This document shows positions 1-8,322 of a stretch of DNA of 55,646 nt, piece after piece. The notes below the pieces were generated by a model. The model searched no databases. It saw nothing but the letters and a program-made list of their open reading frames with translations, and had not been told where the DNA came from. The stretch comes from Haloarcula sp. DT43 (GTDB taxonomy: Archaea; Halobacteriota; Halobacteria; Halobacteriales; Haloarculaceae), in assembly GCF_037078405.1 (NCBI RefSeq), contig NZ_JAYMGZ010000007.1:1-55646 (forward strand), in the 5' to 3' direction. The position numbers were made by a program, and so were the translations under genes. Numbering within the stretch: position 1 is the stretch's first letter; each line of letters starts with the position of its first letter.

Positions 1-288
1 GACCAGCCCGCGCCGCCGACGGCCCAGGCCGCCTGGCAAGCCGCCGAAGTCGCCGGCGAGAACCTGGCTCGCGCGGTGCGCGGCCAGCCGCTGAAGACGT
101 GGACGCACAAGGACAAGGGGACGGTCGTGTCCGTCGGAGAGAAAGCGGTCGCCCACGACGTGATGAACGTGCCCATCGAAACCTTCGGCGGACTGCCGGC
201 GAAGCTGCTGAAGAAAGCCATCGCCGCCCGGTGGATTAACGACGTGACCGGGGTGGGTCGGGCCGCGAAGGCCTGGCCCGACATGTAG
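1..288 (+). CDS. NADH dehydrogenase-like FAD protein, C-terminal part (5' truncated by window edge)
   Basis: An open frame enters from the left edge in frame 1 and gives 95 residues before TAG. The translated end (AWQAAEVAGENLARAV, then GTVVSVGEKAVAHD, then a basic stretch) matches the C-terminus of single-subunit type II NADH dehydrogenases (NDH-2). In those enzymes the AEVAAxN helix follows the second dinucleotide-binding domain and a C-terminal amphipathic helix touches the membrane. NDH-2 passes electrons from NADH to quinone without pumping protons. The FAD- and NADH-binding motifs lie outside the window, so the family call rests on the tail only. A related sulfide:quinone-type oxidoreductase is the main alternative. 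Confidence 0.75.
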   Translation, partial: DQPAPPTAQAAWQAAEVAGENLARAVRGQPLKTWTHKDKGTVVSVGEKAVAHDVMNVPIETFGGLPAKLLKKAIAARWINDVTGVGRAAKAWPDM

Positions 289-342
289 GGCCTTCTTAGG
301 TCACTCCCTCTCCTCGCGGCGCTTCGCACCGCTGTGGGGAGC

Positions 343-399
343 GGGTTCGCAAAACCCTACGCTAAAACCGACCTTCTCGCTCCCGCTGGTCGCGAGAAG
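343..399. terminator. Two hairpins between convergent genes
   Basis: The 180-bp gap between the convergent NDH-like and alcohol dehydrogenase genes (289-468) has no credible ORF. It holds a 5-bp stem GGGTT/AACCC at 343-357 and a perfect 8-bp stem CTTCTCGC/GCGAGAAG at 373-399. A shared terminator or a dispersed palindromic element would both fit; function is inferred. Confidence 0.35.
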
Positions 400-468
400 T
401 GAAACCGCTTGCCGTCGGCGAGTGGTATGCCGGCTCTACCGCACCGCCGAACGGCTTCCTGTGGGGCG

Positions 469-1692
469 CTACCAGGCCGATTCCAGCACGCCGACGATAT
501 CGTCGCGGGTGGGGTCCAGCTTCGGCGGGGCGTTCGCCATGAACGAGTCTTCGAGGACGGCGTCGGCGACCTCGGGGAACGCCTCGCGGTCGGGGCCGGC
601 GACGTCCCGGAGCCGCGTGGGGAGTCCCAGCGCCGTCACCACGTCACCGACCTGGTCGACGACCGCACCAGCGGGGTCGTCGGCGTCACCGACGCCGAGC
701 GCATCGGCGAGTAAGTCCCGCCGCCCGTCGACCTGCTCGAAGAGATACGAGAGCACGTGGGGGGCGACGACTGCATGGGCCGCGCCCTGCTGAACCTCGT
801 AGGTCCGGGTCAGCCCGTGACCGAATGCGTGGAGCACGGAGAGTGTCGTCCCGTCGGCCCGCGCGATGCCGTACTGGACGAGCATGACGCCCTGCGCCAG
901 TGACTGATACACCCACGGGTCGTCGTCGCCGTCGCCGAACGCACGCAGCCCCGTGGCGAAGCGGCCGAGTCCGTGCGACGCTGTCGCGTCGGTTATCGGC
1001 GTCGCGGTGGCCGCGTACAGCGTCTCGATGCCCTTGTCGAAGCCGTTCATCGCCGACGCGGCGAGAACCGACCGGGGCGTCGTCGCAATCAGGTCGGGGT
1101 CGTAACAGACCGCTGTGGGCATCAGGTCCGGGTCGCCGACGCCGCCGCTGGCCGGTTCGTCAACGGGACAGGTGTCGGGATGGGCCGTTACCCCGGCGAC
1201 GATAGAGAGGTCAGCCCCCGCCAGCGTCGTCGGGACGGCCACAATCGCCGGCAGGTCCGCTTCGGGGACGGCTATCGTGCCGGCATCGACGAGGGCCCGG
1301 CCGACGGCGGCGGGGTCGCGGTCGGCGGCCGCGAGGATGCTTATCGTCTTCGCAACGTCGAGACTGCTCCCGCCGCCGACGGCGACGAGACAATCGGCGT
1401 CGACCTCACGGAACCGATCGAGCCCGTCGTAGGCGGTGCCGAGCCGCTTTTCCGGCGTCGTCTCGGCGAAGACGCCCGCCAGTCGGTCACCGAGGCCCTC
1501 CCGAACGGGCTCCATCACGGCCGGCGTCGCACCGACGGTTTCGCCACAGACGACCAGCGCACGGTCGTACCCCTGCGCGTCCAGTTCCGCACCCAGCGAC
1601 CGTGCGGCGTCGGGGGCGTACCGGAGCGTCGCGGGGTCGTACTCGAACCGAAACGGGGCATCGAGGTCGCCGGCGACCGGTGTGTCGGCCAT
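469..1692 (-). CDS. Iron-containing (group III) alcohol dehydrogenase family protein
   Basis: This 407-residue protein should oxidise or reduce an alcohol/aldehyde pair with NAD(P). The family signs are the glycine-rich nucleotide loop AVGGGSSLDVAKT near residue 95, the Asp-containing helix MNGFDKGIETLY, and the metal-ligand His cluster HAFGHGLTRTY followed by GAAHAVVAPH. Length is normal for the family (about 390-410). The longest open frame starts at 1905, but the ATG at 1692 begins where the family begins and has a TATA-like TTTAGG about 26-30 bp upstream, so the extension is excluded. It is monocistronic and convergent with the NDH-like gene. The substrate cannot be read from sequence; glycerol-1-phosphate dehydrogenase is unlikely because the flanking motifs are of the alcohol dehydrogenase type. 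Confidence 0.85.
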   Translation of the reverse strand: MADTPVAGDLDAPFRFEYDPATLRYAPDAARSLGAELDAQGYDRALVVCGETVGATPAVMEPVREGLGDRLAGVFAETTPEKRLGTAYDGLDRFREVDADCLVAVGGGSSLDVAKTISILAAADRDPAAVGRALVDAGTIAVPEADLPAIVAVPTTLAGADLSIVAGVTAHPDTCPVDEPASGGVGDPDLMPTAVCYDPDLIATTPRSVLAASAMNGFDKGIETLYAATATPITDATASHGLGRFATGLRAFGDGDDDPWVYQSLAQGVMLVQYGIARADGTTLSVLHAFGHGLTRTYEVQQGAAHAVVAPHVLSYLFEQVDGRRDLLADALGVGDADDPAGAVVDQVGDVVTALGLPTRLRDVAGPDREAFPEVADAVLEDSFMANAPPKLDPTRDDIVGVLESAW

Positions 1693-1792
1693 CGTTGTGA
1701 CACGTTCGGCCCCGCTCGTCTTTAGGCCTTCAGGTCGCCAGCGCCGCCGTTCGACGGTAATCGGGCCGGGAGCCCGCTCTCGGTCCGGCCCG

Positions 1793-3673
1793 CTACTGGG
1801 ACTCCATGCCGGCCATCCCGTCAATAAGCGGGTCGAGGTCGTCGAGCGCCTCGGCGAGCGCGCCGACGCTGTCTTTCCCCCGTCGGTCCGGGTTGGCGAG
1901 AACACGAACCGGCTGGGTTCCGAGCGAGACGAACCCGAGGTCGAGTTTCGCCGCTGTTGCGCGGAGACCGAGGCCCGCGTCCGCGTCGCCCGCCAGGACC
2001 TTCCGGGCGGGGCTCTCGTGGGCCTTCGTCGTGAGTTCGTAGCCGTCGATGGCGTCGGCGACGTCGGCGCGACCGAGGCCCCGTTCCTCGCCGACGGCGT
2101 CGAGCGCGTCGTCGAAGCTCCGGCGGAGTCCAGAGGCGGTGTCGCGGTTGACGAAACGGTAGTCGCCGTCGACGAGGTCGTCGAGGTCGGAGATGTCGGT
2201 CTCGGCGTCGACGACCAGCCCCCACTCGCGCCGCCAGCCGCCGATGTCGGTCGCCTCGTGGTCGGCGTCGGTCGGACCCGCGACGACGGCGACGTCGGGC
2301 ACGCCGTTGCCGAGGCGGCGGACCCCCTCCGTCGACCCGAGCGGGAGATACCGCGGCCGGTCGATTGTGTCGAGCAGGCGCGAGAGGAGCGGGTCGTCCT
2401 CGCCCATGCCGAGCAGCGTCGGCGGCCTGACCGCGGGGGAGAACAGCGTCACGTCGACCGTCTCCCCCTCAGCGAGGTAGTCGGTCCCCGGCGGCACGTC
2501 GACGAAGCCGTCGGCGTCGACGAGGCTCGTCGTCGCGCCGCTGCCCTTGTCGACGGGGTAGACCAGCAGCGACCCCGCCCCGTCCTCGACCAGCCCGGCC
2601 GGCATGAGGCGTCTGCGCCCCTCGCCGTAGCGTTCCTGGACCGCCATCGTCCCGGACACCGTCGCGGTCTGTGGCGGGTCCCGTCCGGCGGCGTCCCGAA
2701 CCGCCGGCGCGACGAACGTCTGGAAGATGGTCAGCGCCGACACCGGGTACCCCGGGAGGCCGACGTACGCCGAGTCGCCGATGGTGCCGACGAGCATCGG
2801 CTTGCCGGGCTTGACCGCGACGCCGTGGAGGCGGAGTTCGCCCCGCTCCTCGATGACGCGGTAGATGACGTCGACCGCGCTGGCGCTGGTCGACCCCGAG
2901 GAGAGGACGAGGTCGCACTCGTCGGCCGCCTCGTGGAGCAGCCGCTCCATCTCCGCGTAGTCGTCGCCGGCGTGGGGGTACAGCACCGGCTCGCCGCCGG
3001 CCTCCGCGACCGCGCCGGCCAGCGTGTAGCTGTTCACGTCGTAAATCTGGCCGGCGGCGCTGTCGAGCGGGTCCCCGGGCCGGACGAGTTCGTCGCCCGT
3101 CGAGAGGATGCCGACCTGTGGTCGGCCACGCACCGGCACCTCGTCGACGCCCAGCGCCGACAGGAGGCCGATTTCCCGCGGTGTGATTCGCGTTCCCGGG
3201 CCGAGCGCGCGCGCCCCGGCCGCGATGTCCGCACCGGCGAGCATCACGTTGTCACCGGGCGCGACGGACGTGCGTATCTCGACGCCGTCGTCAATCTCGG
3301 TCGTCCGCTCGACCATCACGACGGCGTCGGCCCCGGGCGGCATCACCGCCCCGGTGGATATTTCGGCGACCGCGCCCGGCTCGACGGTCACGTCGGGCTC
3401 CTCGCCCGCGTGGACCTCGCCGGCGACCGACAGGGTCACGGGGTCGGCCTCGTCCGCGCCGAAGGTGTCCCTGGCCCGGACCGCGTAGCCGTCCATGCTC
3501 GCGCGGTCGAAGCCGGGCACGTCGATGTCGGCGTCGACCCGCTGGGCGAGGACGCGGTCGCGGGCGTCGGCCAGCGGGACCGTCTCGGGGTCGGGGTCGA
3601 CCTCCAGGCCCGCGACGACCTCGTGGGCCTCCTCCGGCGAGGCGAGGTCGCGGAACTCGCGGCGGTCGCTCAC
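1793..3673 (-). CDS. moeA2: MoeA-type molybdopterin molybdotransferase fused to a PBP-like domain
   Basis: The N-terminal ~405 residues are MoeA, which inserts molybdate into adenylylated molybdopterin. Visible are SMDGYAVRARDTFG with the conserved Asp, STGAVMPPGADAVVMVE, ILSTGDEL and LPGYPVSALTIF. The loop that is SGG(V/S)SVGExD in classical MoeA reads SGSTSASAVD here, keeping the Asp but changing the glycines. Residues from about 415 onward (LPLGSTEGVRRL ... DVAVVAGP) form a periplasmic-binding-protein-like domain, as in archaeal MoeA-PBP fusions, possibly a molybdate or tungstate sensor. I start it at the GTG at 3673, which overlaps the upstream moeA stop as GTGA; a GTG at 3682 is also open. 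It forms an operon with the next moeA. Confidence 0.85.
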   Translation of the reverse strand: MSDRREFRDLASPEEAHEVVAGLEVDPDPETVPLADARDRVLAQRVDADIDVPGFDRASMDGYAVRARDTFGADEADPVTLSVAGEVHAGEEPDVTVEPGAVAEISTGAVMPPGADAVVMVERTTEIDDGVEIRTSVAPGDNVMLAGADIAAGARALGPGTRITPREIGLLSALGVDEVPVRGRPQVGILSTGDELVRPGDPLDSAAGQIYDVNSYTLAGAVAEAGGEPVLYPHAGDDYAEMERLLHEAADECDLVLSSGSTSASAVDVIYRVIEERGELRLHGVAVKPGKPMLVGTIGDSAYVGLPGYPVSALTIFQTFVAPAVRDAAGRDPPQTATVSGTMAVQERYGEGRRRLMPAGLVEDGAGSLLVYPVDKGSGATTSLVDADGFVDVPPGTDYLAEGETVDVTLFSPAVRPPTLLGMGEDDPLLSRLLDTIDRPRYLPLGSTEGVRRLGNGVPDVAVVAGPTDADHEATDIGGWRREWGLVVDAETDISDLDDLVDGDYRFVNRDTASGLRRSFDDALDAVGEERGLGRADVADAIDGYELTTKAHESPARKVLAGDADAGLGLRATAAKLDLGFVSLGTQPVRVLANPDRRGKDSVGALAEALDDLDPLIDGMAGMESQ

Positions 3674-4884
3674 TGCGACCACTCCCAGTCCTCGACGGTC
3701 ACGGTGTCGCCGGCGTCGTAGCCCTCCACGGACTCTGGCACGACGACCCAGCCGTCGGCGAGCGCGACGCTGGAGAGGACGCCCGACCCGCTGGCCCGCG
3801 TCGGCGTCGCGGTCGGGCCGTCCCCCTCGTGCAGTTCCACCCGCGCGTAGGTCCGGGTCCCCGGCTCGCTGGCTATCTTCCGCGTGAGTTCGGCCGCGGT
3901 CGTCGGCGGGCCGGTCGCCGGGAGGTGGCCGGCACGGCGGAGCGCCGGCCGGAGGAACTGGACGGCGTTGACGATGCAGGCGACCGGGTACCCCGGGAGC
4001 ATGAGAACCGGCGTCCCCTCGACCACGCCCAGCGCGACCGGGTGGCCCGGCTTCAGCGCGACGCCGTGGACCAGCACCTCGCCGAGGTCGTCGACGACCT
4101 CCGGGAGCAGGTCCCGCTCGCCGACGGAGGAGCCGCCGGTCGTCACCACGAGGTCGTGGTCCAGGTCGTCGCTGATGGCCGCCCGGAGCGCGTCGGCGTC
4201 GTCGGTGACGATGTCCCGGTAGGTCGCGTCCCCGCCCCAGCGCTCGACGTACTGGGAGACGGTCTGGCCGTTCGTCTCGATGACCTCCCCCGGTTCCGGG
4301 TCGTCCTGTACCAGCTCCTCCCCGGTCGGAATCACGCTGACCGTGGGCCGCTCGTACACCTCGACGGCGTCGTTCCCGACCGATTTCAACAGCCCGAGGT
4401 CCGACGGGCGGAGCCGGTGGCCGTCCGCGTACAGCGTCTGGCCCTCGGCGACGTCCTCGCCGACGGGCGCGACGTTCTCCCCGCCCGCGACCGCGTCGAA
4501 GACGGTGACGCTGTCGCCGGTCACCTCGGTCTCCTCGACCATCACGACGGCATCGGCCCCCGCCGGGAGTTCGCTGCCCGTGTGCACGCGGGTCGCCGTG
4601 CCGGCGGTCACCGCCTCGTCGACCCGGAGTGACGCCGGCGACCGCTGGCTCGCGCCGAAGGTGTCCTCGGCCCTGACGGCGAAGCCGTCCATCGCTGCCC
4701 GTCGATAGTGGGGTACCGCTCGCTCGGCAGTGATTGCCCCCGCGACGACGCGCTCGTCGGCGTCGCCGAGCGGGACGCGCTCGGTCCGTTCGTGTGGGGA
4801 CACTGCCTCCAGCAGCGTCTCCCTGGCTGTCGTCACCGGCGTCCGGTCCTTGAACCCGGCCGACTTTCGGGACTCGTTGCTCAT
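3670..4884 (-). CDS. moeA: Molybdopterin molybdotransferase MoeA
   Basis: This 404-residue protein catalyses the last step of molybdenum cofactor synthesis, transferring Mo to molybdopterin in the cytoplasm. All MoeA hallmarks are present in order: AAMDGFAVRAEDTFG, TGSELPAGADAVVMVEE, IPTGEELV, the canonical TGGSSVGERD loop, LKPGHPVALG and LPGYPVACIVN. The start is the ATG at 4884 because a TATA-like CTTTTTGG lies 26 bp upstream; the in-frame ATG at 4905 would fall on that box. It is the first gene of a two-moeA operon. Two paralogues side by side are common in archaea and may separate molybdenum from tungsten cofactor insertion, which is inference. Confidence 0.92.
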   Translation of the reverse strand: MSNESRKSAGFKDRTPVTTARETLLEAVSPHERTERVPLGDADERVVAGAITAERAVPHYRRAAMDGFAVRAEDTFGASQRSPASLRVDEAVTAGTATRVHTGSELPAGADAVVMVEETEVTGDSVTVFDAVAGGENVAPVGEDVAEGQTLYADGHRLRPSDLGLLKSVGNDAVEVYERPTVSVIPTGEELVQDDPEPGEVIETNGQTVSQYVERWGGDATYRDIVTDDADALRAAISDDLDHDLVVTTGGSSVGERDLLPEVVDDLGEVLVHGVALKPGHPVALGVVEGTPVLMLPGYPVACIVNAVQFLRPALRRAGHLPATGPPTTAAELTRKIASEPGTRTYARVELHEGDGPTATPTRASGSGVLSSVALADGWVVVPESVEGYDAGDTVTVEDWEWSQ

Positions 4885-4952
4885 GTCGGTACGAATGGGC
4901 GGCACACCAAAAAGCTCGCCAGGTTCAGGGGGCTCCGGCCGGAAGGGACCGT

Positions 4953-5111
4953 ATGGCCGAGCCGGACCTGCGCTGTCGCCTCTGTGGCCGGGAACTCGCC
5001 ACGGGCCTGGTCGCCACCGACAGCCGCCACTGCTGTCTCAACGCCACCCCTATCGCCGGCACCTGTCCCGAGCACGGTCCCGTGGGGCCACACCACGCCG
5101 TGGAAGACTGA
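4953..5111 (+). CDS. Small Cys/His-rich (zinc-ribbon-like) protein, 52 aa
   Basis: An ATG at 4953 opens a 52-codon frame: MAEPDLRCRLCGREL, then HCCLN, then GTCPEHGP, ending at TGA 5111. CxxCG plus the later CC and CPEH residues give enough ligands for one zinc site, as in the many tiny zinc-finger proteins of haloarchaea. It lies between divergent moeA and the downstream permease, 52 bp before the permease start, and may be co-transcribed with it. No clear TATA box is seen at -26. Function is unknown. Confidence 0.6.
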   Translation: MAEPDLRCRLCGRELATGLVATDSRHCCLNATPIAGTCPEHGPVGPHHAVED

Positions 5112-5163
5112 CGCGGCCCGCCGCCACGGAGGTTCAAGTGCGGGGACGGGACCACGCCCCGGT

Positions 5164-6390
5164 ATGTTCCCGGGGACGCCCGCCCTCGACCCGATGGCGA
5201 CGCTCGCGCTGCTCGGCGCGGTCGGGGCCGGAGTCGGACTGGGCACGCTCAGCGGGCTTGTTCCGGGGTTGCACGCCAACACGTTCGCACTTTTGCTCGC
5301 CGCGGCGGCGAGCAGTCTGCCCGGGCCTCGACTCTACGTCGGCGCGGCGATGCTTGCGGCCGGGGTAACACACACCTTCCTCGACGTGGTCCCGGCGCTG
5401 GCGCTCGGCGTGCCCGACCCGGCGATGGCGGCCAGCGCGCTCCCGAGCCACCAGCTAGTCATCGAGGGGCGGGGCCGGGAGGCGCTTCGTCTGTCGGCGC
5501 TGGGGAGCGGGCTGGCCGTGGTGTTCGCGGCCCCCCTCGCGGTCCCGCTCACGCTGGTGATGGAGCGGGCGTACCCGCTGCTCCGGCCGCGGCTCCCGGT
5601 GGTGCTCGCGGTCGTCGCCGTCCTGCTCGTGGGCACGGAACGCGGCCGCCGACAGCGGGTCGGTGCGGCGTGTTCGCTCGCCGGGAGCGGGCTGCTCGGC
5701 GTCGCCTTCCTCGACGCGCCGGTGGCCGGAGCGTTGCCCGTCTCGGACGTGTTGGTCCCGCTGTTTTCGGGGCTGTTCGGCGCGCCGGTGCTCCTGGCCG
5801 CCATCGAGGGGGAAGGGGTCCCGCCACAGGCCGACGCGGCGGTGACGACGCCGCCCCGAACCGTCGCAGTTCTCGCGGGCGTCGGGACGCTCTGTGGCGG
5901 CGCTGTGGGCTACATCCCCGGGGTTTCCAGCGCCATCGCGGCTACGCTGGCGCTGGGCCTCGTCGCCGACCGGGGGCCGCGGGCGTTCGTCGTCACGACG
6001 AGCGGCGTCAACACGGCGACGGCGGTGTTCGCGCTGTTCGCGCTCGTCTCGCTCGGGACGCCCCGAACCGGCGTCCTCGTCGCGCTCGACCGGGCCGAGG
6101 TGCCGCTCGTGCTCCCGGCGCTGCTCGCTGCGGTCGCCGTCGCCGCCGTCGCTGGTGCGATACTCGTCCCAACACTGGGTGACCGCTACCTCCGGGCCGT
6201 CGGTCGGGTGGACCAGACGGCCCTCTCGCTGTCGGTGGTCGCGGTCCTCGTCGGCCTCTCGGCGCTCTTTGCCGGCCCCGTGGGCGTCGGCGCGTTCGGG
6301 GCGGCCACGCTGGTCGGGCACCTCCCGCCGCGGTTCGGGTCCCGCCGGGCGACGCTGATGGGGGTGTTGCTCGTCCCGCTGGCGCTATAG
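5164..6390 (+). CDS. TctA-like (tripartite tricarboxylate transporter permease, archaeal type) membrane protein
   Basis: This 408-residue protein is almost wholly hydrophobic, with about 10-12 predicted membrane segments. Two internal repeats each carry a Gly-Pro-Gly turn, GTLSGLVPGLHANTF near residue 30 and GGAVGYIPGVSSAIAA near residue 245. That is the signature of TctA/DUF112 permeases. Bacterial TctA works with a small TctB and a binding protein TctC; neither is present here, as is usual for the archaeal branch, so the substrate is unknown. The ATG at 5164 begins the first hydrophobic repeat; the open frame back to 4708 is moeA antisense. Its 3' end overlaps the convergent corA by 6 bp. 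Confidence 0.8.
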   Translation: MFPGTPALDPMATLALLGAVGAGVGLGTLSGLVPGLHANTFALLLAAAASSLPGPRLYVGAAMLAAGVTHTFLDVVPALALGVPDPAMAASALPSHQLVIEGRGREALRLSALGSGLAVVFAAPLAVPLTLVMERAYPLLRPRLPVVLAVVAVLLVGTERGRRQRVGAACSLAGSGLLGVAFLDAPVAGALPVSDVLVPLFSGLFGAPVLLAAIEGEGVPPQADAAVTTPPRTVAVLAGVGTLCGGAVGYIPGVSSAIAATLALGLVADRGPRAFVVTTSGVNTATAVFALFALVSLGTPRTGVLVALDRAEVPLVLPALLAAVAVAAVAGAILVPTLGDRYLRAVGRVDQTALSLSVVAVLVGLSALFAGPVGVGAFGAATLVGHLPPRFGSRRATLMGVLLVPLAL

Positions 6391-7362
6391 GTAGCCCCGC
6401 TGTCGGAAGTGGCCGAGCAGTATCACGACGATGAGGGCCATGCCGACCATCACCGCGGGGTAGGCGAACGTCCAGCCCAGTTCCGGCATGTTGTACGGGC
6501 TGTCGGCGAAGTTCATCCCGTAGACGCCGACGACAAAGGTTAGCGGGATGAAAATCGTCGCGACGACGGTCAGCACCTTCATGACCTCGTTTGTCGACTG
6601 GGACACCGTGTTCAGGTAGATGTCCCGCGCGCCCGAAACCAGGTCGCGGTAGGTCTCGGTCAGGTCCACAATCTGGACGAGGTGGTCGTAGACGTCCCGG
6701 AAGTACTTCTCCGTCTGTGGCTGTATCTGCTTTGGGTCGCCACGAGCGAGGCTGCCGACGGCCTCGCGCGCGGGCCAGGCCTGCTTGCGGAACGACAGCA
6801 GGTCCCGTCGAACGTCGTTTATCTTCTCGATGGTCGCGCTGTCGGTGGAGACGGTGACCTCCTCCTCTATCTCCTCGATATCCGTCTCGATGTCGTCGAG
6901 CAGGTCGAAGTAGGCGTCGACGATGACGTCGACGACGCGGTAGGCGGTGAAGTCCGGGCCGTGCTGGAGCAGGCGCTCGTCCCCCCTGCGGGCGGCGTCC
7001 ATCACGCGCTGGACCGGGCGGGCCTCGTCCAGGCCCAGCGAGACGACCCAGTCGTGGCCGACGAACACGCCGACCGGGCTGGTCGTCACCTCCTTCTCGA
7101 AGGTGGTCTCGCCGGGGGTGAGCCGTATCGTCTTCAGCAGGACGAAGGTGTAGTCGCGGTACTCCTCGGTCTTGGCCCGAGCGTCCCCACGGAGGTCGTC
7201 GATGGCGAGCGGGTGGAGGTCGAAGGCCGACTGGACGGCGCGTATCTCCTCGTCGGTCGCCTCTGCGGCGTGGACCCACGTCGTCCCCGCGGCTTCGCGG
7301 GCGGCCCCGAGGTCGTCGTAGGGCTCGGCCGTCTCGTCGGCGTAGACGAGCGCGGATATCAC
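6385..7362 (-). CDS. corA: CorA family magnesium/cobalt transporter
   Basis: This 325-residue protein ends in two membrane helices separated by the diagnostic YGMN motif (GMN at about 282-284, then FADSPYNMPELGW), the selectivity loop of the pentameric CorA channel. The preceding helix (DIYLNTVSQSTNEVMKVLTV) is the pore-lining stalk, and the N-terminal two thirds are the cytoplasmic Mg2+-sensing funnel rich in Asp/Glu. The start is a GTG at 7362, overlapping the TGA of the upstream small membrane gene as GTGA, which implies translational coupling. The open frame extends to 7602 but that part is antisense-like and basic. It is convergent with the TctA-like gene. Confidence 0.92.
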   Translation of the reverse strand: MISALVYADETAEPYDDLGAAREAAGTTWVHAAEATDEEIRAVQSAFDLHPLAIDDLRGDARAKTEEYRDYTFVLLKTIRLTPGETTFEKEVTTSPVGVFVGHDWVVSLGLDEARPVQRVMDAARRGDERLLQHGPDFTAYRVVDVIVDAYFDLLDDIETDIEEIEEEVTVSTDSATIEKINDVRRDLLSFRKQAWPAREAVGSLARGDPKQIQPQTEKYFRDVYDHLVQIVDLTETYRDLVSGARDIYLNTVSQSTNEVMKVLTVVATIFIPLTFVVGVYGMNFADSPYNMPELGWTFAYPAVMVGMALIVVILLGHFRQRGYL

Positions 7363-7529
7363 GCCCCGCCCTCCGTCTCGTCCGAGCGGCCGACGGCCAG
7401 CAGGGTCATCCCGGCGAGCAGCGCGGTCACCGAGAACGCACGGCCGGGGTACGGCACCGCGACGCCCGCGGCGTAGCCCGCCAGGCCGGCGACGGTGAGC
7501 CCCAGACCCAGCGCCAGGACGGTGTTCAT
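7359..7529 (-). CDS. Small two-helix membrane protein, 56 aa
   Basis: The 56-residue protein MNTVLALGLGLTVAGLAGYA... has two hydrophobic segments (about 3-26 and 31-48) and an acidic tail ending DETEGGA. A TATA-like CTTTTTATC lies about 26 bp upstream of the ATG at 7529, so the transcript is probably leaderless. Its stop overlaps the corA start, so it is the first gene of a two-gene operon and could modulate Mg2+ transport. Function is not known from sequence. Confidence 0.7.
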   Translation of the reverse strand: MNTVLALGLGLTVAGLAGYAAGVAVPYPGRAFSVTALLAGMTLLAVGRSDETEGGA

Positions 7530-7620
7530 GGCCCAGCAATCGCCGCGCCCGATAAAAAGCGTATGGCCGAGGCCGACGGTGTCCGAGGCCGGACCGCCCC
7601 ACCGCGGAGCGAAGCGACGG

Positions 7621-8256
7621 TCAGTCGCCGCCGTGCCGGAGGCCGGACAGCAGGTCGTCGACGGCGTCGGCCTCGTCGACGGTCTCAGGGTGGACGGCGA
7701 CGCCGATGACGATGTCGCCCTCGTGCTGGAAGCTAACGAGGTGAATGCGGACGTCGAGTGACTGGCCCGCCACCTCGGTCGTGCCGGTGTACTCGCTGAC
7801 CCGGCGGTCCGCACCCAGCGCCCGGACCGTCCGGTTCCCGGCCAGTTCGACGTCGTCGATGCTACCGGTCTGACCCCGGACCGCTTCGAGGACTCGGCGG
7901 TTCGCCCAGTCGGAGGCGGGGTTGAGCGTCTGGCCGGCGACGGTCGCGCTCGGAATCGAGACGACGACGAACCGCGACAGCTCCACCACTTCGACGCCCA
8001 GGAGGGAGCCGCTCCGGGTGTACTGTCTGCGCTCGGTCACGAGCCGCACCGTCCGGTCCTGCCCGGCGACGCTCACGTCGCGGGTCACGTTCGTCTGCGT
8101 CGCGTTCTGGAGTTCGTAGCCGGTCGAGTCGAGCGTACTGTCCGAGACGGTCGCGGGCGAGGCCTCGAAGGTGACCGTCTCACCGGTGATGAGCCCGACA
8201 CAGCCGGATGTCACGAGAAGGAAAGCCACGGCGACGGGGAGCAAGCGGCGTACCAT
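7621..8256 (-). CDS. Secreted lipoprotein, DUF6517-like, 211 aa
   Basis: The N-terminus MVRRLLPVAVAFLLVTSGCVG is a Sec-type signal with a lipobox (TSGC), so Cys18 should be lipidated and the protein held outside the membrane. The mature part starts with ETVTFEASPATVSDSTLDSTGYE, typical of a haloarchaeal surface lipoprotein family I recall as DUF6517. There are several NxT sites for glycosylation. The TATA-like CGTTTTCCC at 8281-8290 sits about 26 bp before the start. A distant paralogue with a Tat signal is at 35495-36268. No enzymatic motif is visible. Confidence 0.78.
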   Translation of the reverse strand: MVRRLLPVAVAFLLVTSGCVGLITGETVTFEASPATVSDSTLDSTGYELQNATQTNVTRDVSVAGQDRTVRLVTERRQYTRSGSLLGVEVVELSRFVVVSIPSATVAGQTLNPASDWANRRVLEAVRGQTGSIDDVELAGNRTVRALGADRRVSEYTGTTEVAGQSLDVRIHLVSFQHEGDIVIGVAVHPETVDEADAVDDLLSGLRHGGD

Positions 8257-8322
8257 CTACTCCCACGAACTGTCCGGTACGGGAAAACGTTTTGTGGCCG
8301 CGGGGCAGATCCGTCGGGGGCG

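Noticed and set aside
341-357. GGGTTCGCAAAACCC taken as a tRNA T-arm
   Set aside because: No acceptor stem, D-arm or anticodon arm can be built around it.
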